64,000 bases of DNA from Phyto melanocephala (lineage: Eukaryota; Arthropoda; Insecta; Diptera; Rhinophoridae). Both the position numbers and the translations under genes were made by a program. The DNA lies in contig OW799234.1 of the NCBI GenBank assembly GCA_941918925.1, forward strand, positions 130,800,895 to 130,864,894. Direction: 5' to 3'. Shown piece by piece: positions 58,835 to 64,000 of the stretch. Positions within the stretch are counted from its first letter, which is position 1; the number at the start of each line of letters is the position of its first letter. Below the pieces are notes generated by a model. It saw only the letters and a list, made by a program, of their open reading frames with translations, ran no database searches and was not told the DNA's origin.

Positions 58835-61709
58835 CAATAATTATTAAGTTGATTTTACTAAAATATTGACAACTGTTTCTTAAGTTTCTTAAGTTTCAAG
58901 TTGAATTTGGCAACATTTGCTTAAAAAAGAAAATTAATTACAAATGGGTTGATTGTTTTTATATAAATTTTTTAAACAAAATTTCTGAAGATATCTGACA
59001 CAAATAATACTGAGATATTGTTTTGAAACCTGTTGAACCCAGTTATATTAACCCCAAACAAAATTTTTGTAATTTATTCATTTTAAAATAAGAATTTTAA
59101 ATTATGAGTTTAGGAAAATCGATAGATAGACAGACAGACGGCCAATAAATTTTAAAGGTGTTATTTTGTAGTAAAGATTGTTGACTATGTGCACGCTTAT
59201 CAACATTAAAAAATATTTAATGTACAGATACAGTTTTTTTATAATCTTATAAATTACAGACCAACATTAACAAGAGCGGCAGGCGTTGCGTAATATTCCG
59301 CTGAAAGGTAACGCTGAGATCAAAACGTCAACGTTGTGTAATGAATAGTATTGTTCACTTATAGTTATTAATAAAACTCTTAATTTTAAATAAAATTGCT
59401 AGATTTACCTGAAAATAGCTAAAATGGCATTACTTTTCCACCTTTACAAAAGTAAAAAAAAACAGCAACAGTTGTACTGCAACCAATTTCCTTACCTAGT
59501 GCCTTGTCAAAATTGGATTTTCCAATTGCAAAGCTTTGCCGCCGCGGTATTTCGGTTTGATTCGTACAAATTGTATGAAATTTTTGACAGCTAAAAAACC
59601 CTTGCCGATCTTGTTTAGGTTTGGCTGTTAGTTATTGTAACAGTAGTTGTCAACATGTTGCCAAGAAAAATGTTTAATTAGAGTACTCATTTTAATAGAT
59701 ATTATTTTTAAACAAATTTGTATTATTCAAATAGGCTAATTAATATTAGATAACAGGTTAAAAAAACAGCATATGATAATATAAAGTCGAAACATCATTA
59801 TCAACATGTTGCTAGAAACAAAAATTTACATGACTATACAATATCAATTAATTTCATTTTATAATTCACTTAAAACAATAAACCAAATACATGCACACAA
59901 TCTTATTTGCTAAGCCGCCAAAACATACACACTTACCTACACAAATTTCACTTTAAACTAATGTTTTCAAAATCTTAAAACAAATTTTCAACATTTTTTT
60001 TTTTTTTTGGCTTTTTCTTAAAACATTGAAAGGAGAAAAAAACAATCAAATAAATAAAAGATAAATATTAAACTGGTTTGAAATTAGTTCACCTCTGATT
60101 AAGACCCACACTTAAAGCCATAATTTGTTTTTTTCTTCAACAGTTTCTTAGCAAATGTCTGTCTAACTGTCTGACTATTATATTGTCTATTTGGTTTTAT
60201 AAAGCAGACACAAATTAACCATAAAATGGGGAAGTTAAAGGCAAAAAATACAAAAAAAAACCAAAAAAAAACACAATATAAAATTCAACAGGTGCTACAA
60301 ATAACGAAATTTTAAAAGCCGTTTTTTGTCTAGAGCAAAAAATAAGCTTGAAAATATTTTAAATATTTACTGATGCTGCAGGCAGTTAAAGGAATTAATT
60401 GGAAAAACAATATTTTGTAATAAAAGATATAGGAGCGGCAAATTTTTTGTTAAAAAAAAAATAAGAGAAATTTGTGTGTAAAAATATTTGAAAAGACACA
60501 CGCAAATTTTTAATTATTTTATTTAAAATGAAAAAAATCATTTTAATACTCAAATGTATGTTTCAATGTATGCACATGAACATACACACGTACATTGAAA
60601 ACGTTAAGACTGTATATCAATTTCAAATTATGATTTCAAATCATTGAAATGAAAATTTGTTTTGATTGATTGCTTAGAAAATTGATTTTGAATTGGGTTT
60701 CGTATCTGCAATGAAACATAAAAATTCACTTTCAAACCAATAAAAAATAAACATAAAAAAGGTATTAAAAATATTGAATGACTATATACCAGGACCTAAT
60801 AATTTTAGTTATTTTTGCAAAAAAATAAAAAAAAAATAAATCGCTTGTGAGTAGAATTCTTTAATGCCACTTTTAAACAACCACCCTGAAAGCCGGCTGT
60901 TTGACAGTCTGCCTTTTGTTGCTGTTTTAAGTTAAACATTCTACTTAATGCTTTGGAACAAGACGGCAAAGAAAGAAAAAATATTATACTTTCATGTAAA
61001 TAGTATGAAATCAACTTAAGTTTCACTCTATGCTTAAGGTTGTCTATCCATATATTTAAATCGTATCGCTGAACAAGCTGTCCGTCCGTCCCTCTATTCG
61101 CATTATACACTACTCAACTGTCTAGTTTACAGTCTCGTTTTAACAACTTGGCACGTTTGCAAAATGCATTTTTAATGGCTTCATTGCCGTTCATTAAATG
61201 TAGAGAAAAAAGAAAATCTTTAAAAGTAAATAGAATAAAAAGTAGAGTATTTTAATGCTTAAACACCTTTTCAGCTTATCCTTGCGCATTTTTTGTAGTT
61301 ATAAAAGAGGAAATGGATCCTGTTGTTTTAATAATGTGCTAAAGTGAATTGAATGACTTTAGTTATGGCGAAAATAAAAGAAAAATTATAATTTTTATTA
61401 TCAAAAGCAATTTTAGTATAATATTTAAATAGAAATAGAGTAGAAATGGAGGCTCTTTGAAAATTAAAAATTTAATATTTTTTTTATTGCTTTGATTTTA
61501 TTTTAATCACAATGCTTTTAAGTGTTTTCTTCAGTGTAGATAAAATAATTTATGCAGCAGCATGTTGCTATACATAAGTTTTCAACAACATTATGTTTAA
61601 AGTGGTCAGATGTAAGGCACCTTTAGCACTGGCTTCTGGCGACATTACAAATTTACAAAATTAGCGATTTCTTAGCAAACGAATAGAACCGAATTTCATG
61701 TGTTGTTAC
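58835..61709. other. No gene; CAACATGTTG motifs
   Basis: It contains perfect CAACATGTTG palindromes at 59651 and 59802 and a GTCCGTCC remnant at 61080. A 101-codon minus frame (60805-61110) is not protein-like. A block at 59270-59640 resembles 28510-28770. Confidence 0.4.
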
Positions 61710-62012
61710 AGCCTAGGATTCTGTTTCAATTTGTGAAATATGTTGAACAACATTAGTTATTTCACACGAAAAATTTGACGTTCAAAAATAATTTTTAAAT
61801 CGAACAAACAACAACAATTGATCAACTTATGCTTTGAATTTCTTACGAAATAACATACGAAATAAAATGTTGCTTTAATGTTGATAGAAACATTTCATAT
61901 GTTTTTACGTTATAAACATAGTACTGATTAGGCAATATTATTCCGTAAGTATTTTTTAGGAATTTTTTTAAATGGAGTTTTATGCATGAAATATTGAACA
62001 AATTACCAGGCT
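61710..62012 (-). mobile_element. AGCCTGGTA MITE, copy 5, inverted
   Basis: It reads AGCCTAGGATTCTGTTTCAA at the left and ...AATTACCAGGCT at the right, opposite in orientation to copies 3, 4 and 6. About 303 bp. Confidence 0.86.
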
Positions 62013-62409
62013 TATAACAAAAATTACAATTCCGAATAATTCAATTACATTCAATATACAGTACAGGCACTAAATTAGTTTGTAGCAACCATGTATTTGC
62101 ATACAAAAAATCCATAATTTCGCATTAAAACACTTCTGCAACGTTTTTCTACAGTTAAGGATTACAATTAAATCTATTCAAATCATGTGAGAAATAAGTA
62201 TCAATTTAACGAATTCTTAAAATAAAGTATTAGAACTAGAGCTAAAACTAAAACTAGAACAAATCATGCAACCAGTTGTGTGCCTTGTCCTAATACTAGT
62301 CCTTTAAGATATTCTTGTTATTACAATTTCTTAAAGAATTATAAAATTTCTTTAATATTTATCTTTATCTTATAAAAATTTCTAAATAAAATATTTTCAA
62401 TAAATATTA

Positions 62410-62816
62410 TCTTCTTCTATGTATATGAAAATGATGTAAAAAATGTATAGTAATTCATAAAACGGCTTGGGCGATTTCGGTAAAATTTTTTGTCAGTTGT
62501 TCGTATTTTCGAGGAGATGGTTTTTGCGGAAGAAAAAAATCCCTTCGGAAAAGTTGGAAAATTGTAAATAAAGAAAATCGAGTTTTTGTATGAAATTTTG
62601 TGTGAAATTATTCCTTAATGGCTTTTCAAATGAAAATATATAAAGTTTTCAGCCAAAATCCGATAGATGGCGTTATACTTTGACTTAGACTTTGCGCAAT
62701 CTGACAGGTGTCATTTTGGCACCTACTGATTCCATTCAAACAAATTACATTGAAAATTTAAATATTTGTTTGAAGGCTTAAAATTAGGGCGAGGTGAAGT
62801 TCGCCGGGTCCGCTAG
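62410..62816 (+). mobile_element. Helitron-like element, third copy
   Basis: It starts TCTTCTTCTATG and ends GTTCGCCGGGTCCGCTAG (62799-62816), the same type of 3' end as the two other copies. Preceded by T and followed by A, so the usual A/T context is not met on either side and an end may be slightly off. 407 bp, non-coding. Confidence 0.75.
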
Positions 62817-62960
62817 AATATTATATTAATTTATTTATTTTTTTATACTTGCAACAACCTTTTGTAATTTTATTAATTTTCTTAAAAACAATAATTTAAT
62901 GACAATAAAAGAAATTGTTTATGAAAAGTTGTTATAAATTTTAAATTTATATCATTCCTA

Positions 62961-63229
62961 AGCCCGATATTCGTAAGAAATACTAATGGAATAATGTTGC
63001 TTAATCTCTGTACTCTATTTATAACGTTAAAAACATATAAAATGTTTCTGTACACATTCAAGCAACATTTCATTTCGTATGAAATAATATGAACTAATTT
63101 TATTTCATACGAAACTCAAATCAAGAGTTGATATTTTTTTTCTTTGCTTGATTTTTTATGTCAAATTCTTCGTTTGAAACAACTAAAGTTGCTCAACATA
63201 TTTCACAAATTGAAACAAAGTACCAGGCT
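62961..63229 (+). mobile_element. AGCCTGGTA MITE, copy 6
   Basis: It starts AGCCCGATATTC and ends AACAAAGTACCAGGCT; shorter than the others (269 bp) through loss near the left end. Confidence 0.84.
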
Positions 63230-63545
63230 AAAAAAGCCTTTAAAAAAAAGCTAAAAGCTTTTATAACCCTTGGCAACATGTTTCAATAATTGCATATATT
63301 AATTAATAGACAAGACAATTCCTTGTTAAAATTACTTATTATTTTACACACTTACTTTAAGATCATTAAATTAAAACTATATTTTCCATAATCGTAATTC
63401 ATTTTGTAATTTCTGAACTTTTAAAGTTTCTCAAGTTGTGTCTGGCTTTTTTACAAGCAACTTATTCTCTGGCTCTTTATGTGATATTATAGTTATAATT
63501 ATTAATTAATAAAATTTTACTGCAAATTAATTTTCTTGTACATAT

Positions 63546-63815
63546 TTGCAATCGCTGGAATTTTCTGTGGCAGATGATTTCTCATATCACTACAAGAAAT
63601 CTCTGTATAATTTTCGTAATAATTTTCCTAATCAGCACTTCCTGTATGGTTTAGTAAGAAGTTTCAAAAGACACAAACAACATGCTGGTAATTTAACTGA
63701 TGTCGATTGTGTTGGCTGCCACAAGAGTGTTGTTTTAAAAAGGGCCCAAACCAATTCAAAAGAATACTACAAAAAAAAAAACACCAACCTGTCTAATATA
63801 CATCTTAAACATTAA
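63546..63815 (+). other. Open frame of uncertain status
   Basis: 89 codons (from a TTG; no family recognised). It contains C-X2-C-H (CVGCHK) and a basic stretch (RSFKRHKQHAG), and its third codon positions are less AT-rich than the surroundings. That is weak evidence for coding. There is no splice context that I can defend; it may be chance. Confidence 0.2.
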
Positions 63816-64000
63816 CATTATTTAGTTGATTGTTTTTTTCTGGCTCTTTCTTTCTTGCCACAAACGTTTAAAAGCCGCAACATCTTCTCCTTTGTGAAAA
63901 TTGAACGAATGTGAATTAAGTTTTTTTTTTTTCTTTTCTTTTTTGAAAATAATGCGTTTTGTTATAACGCTCAATAAAAATAATTGGTAATTTAAAAGCA
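63816..64000. other. Terminal flank, no feature
   Basis: T-rich sequence without recognisable content. Confidence 0.4.

Noticed and set aside
60805..61110. 101-codon minus frame
   Set aside because: Crosses a GTCC remnant of a dispersed repeat and A/T runs; no domain.

Overview
The window looks like gene-poor nuclear DNA of a higher fly (Diptera). This is inferred from its strong AT richness, the many short homopolymers, an mdg3/micropia-like Gypsy retrotransposon, DD41D (rosa-type) mariners, Helitrons and several dense MITE families. I suspect a calyptrate fly but cannot name the species. I find no complete host protein-coding gene, no functional tRNA or rRNA gene and no CRISPR array. Almost every recognisable feature is a mobile element or a relic of one.

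Layout. 1-5.7 kb: a cluster of AACCGGTT motifs, split by a young Gypsy-type LTR retrotransposon (927-4724, minus strand). Its two 532-bp LTRs look identical and it has a 4-bp target duplication, but it has lost reverse transcriptase, most of RNase H and the integrase core. 5.7-14.7 kb: dispersed TATACCC/GTCC repeats, then a nest in which a Helitron (12448-14660) holds a TATACCC repeat followed by a DD41D mariner (13188-14110). 14.7-18.7 kb: a near-perfect inverted repeat (14747-15090), a repeat whose inverted copy lies at 30 kb, and a tRNA-derived SINE with target duplications (18440-18660). 21-28 kb: a nested MITE pair, mariner relics and an element rich in ACTTGC motifs. 28.8-35.3 kb: a complete Helitron, copies of the ACGCCCACTT repeat, a mariner relic and three tandem ~160-bp units. 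37-45 kb: Harbinger-like MITEs, a non-LTR retrotransposon relic split by a MITE, two MITEs almost touching each other, and a hAT element with a perfect 8-bp duplication. 45.5-45.8 kb: a short fragment that reads as bacterial DnaG primase. 46-50 kb: a tandemly duplicated repeat and a TIR element (48497-49979) carrying a decayed two-exon gene. 50-63.3 kb: six copies, counting the one at 21 kb, of an AGCCTGGTA-ended MITE family, and a recurring CAACATGTTG palindrome.

The most unusual item is the DnaG fragment, which suggests DNA transfer from an intracellular bacterium, most plausibly a Rickettsiales relative such as Wolbachia. The next are the coding-but-deleted LTR element, which must have been copied in trans recently, and the layered nests that give a relative order of transposon activity. 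Long stretches between elements (for example 9-12 kb, 35.3-37.2 kb, 51.9-53.6 kb, 55.4-58.4 kb and 58.7-61.7 kb) show no recognisable coding sequence. They could be intron or intergenic DNA with regulatory content that cannot be read from one sequence alone.
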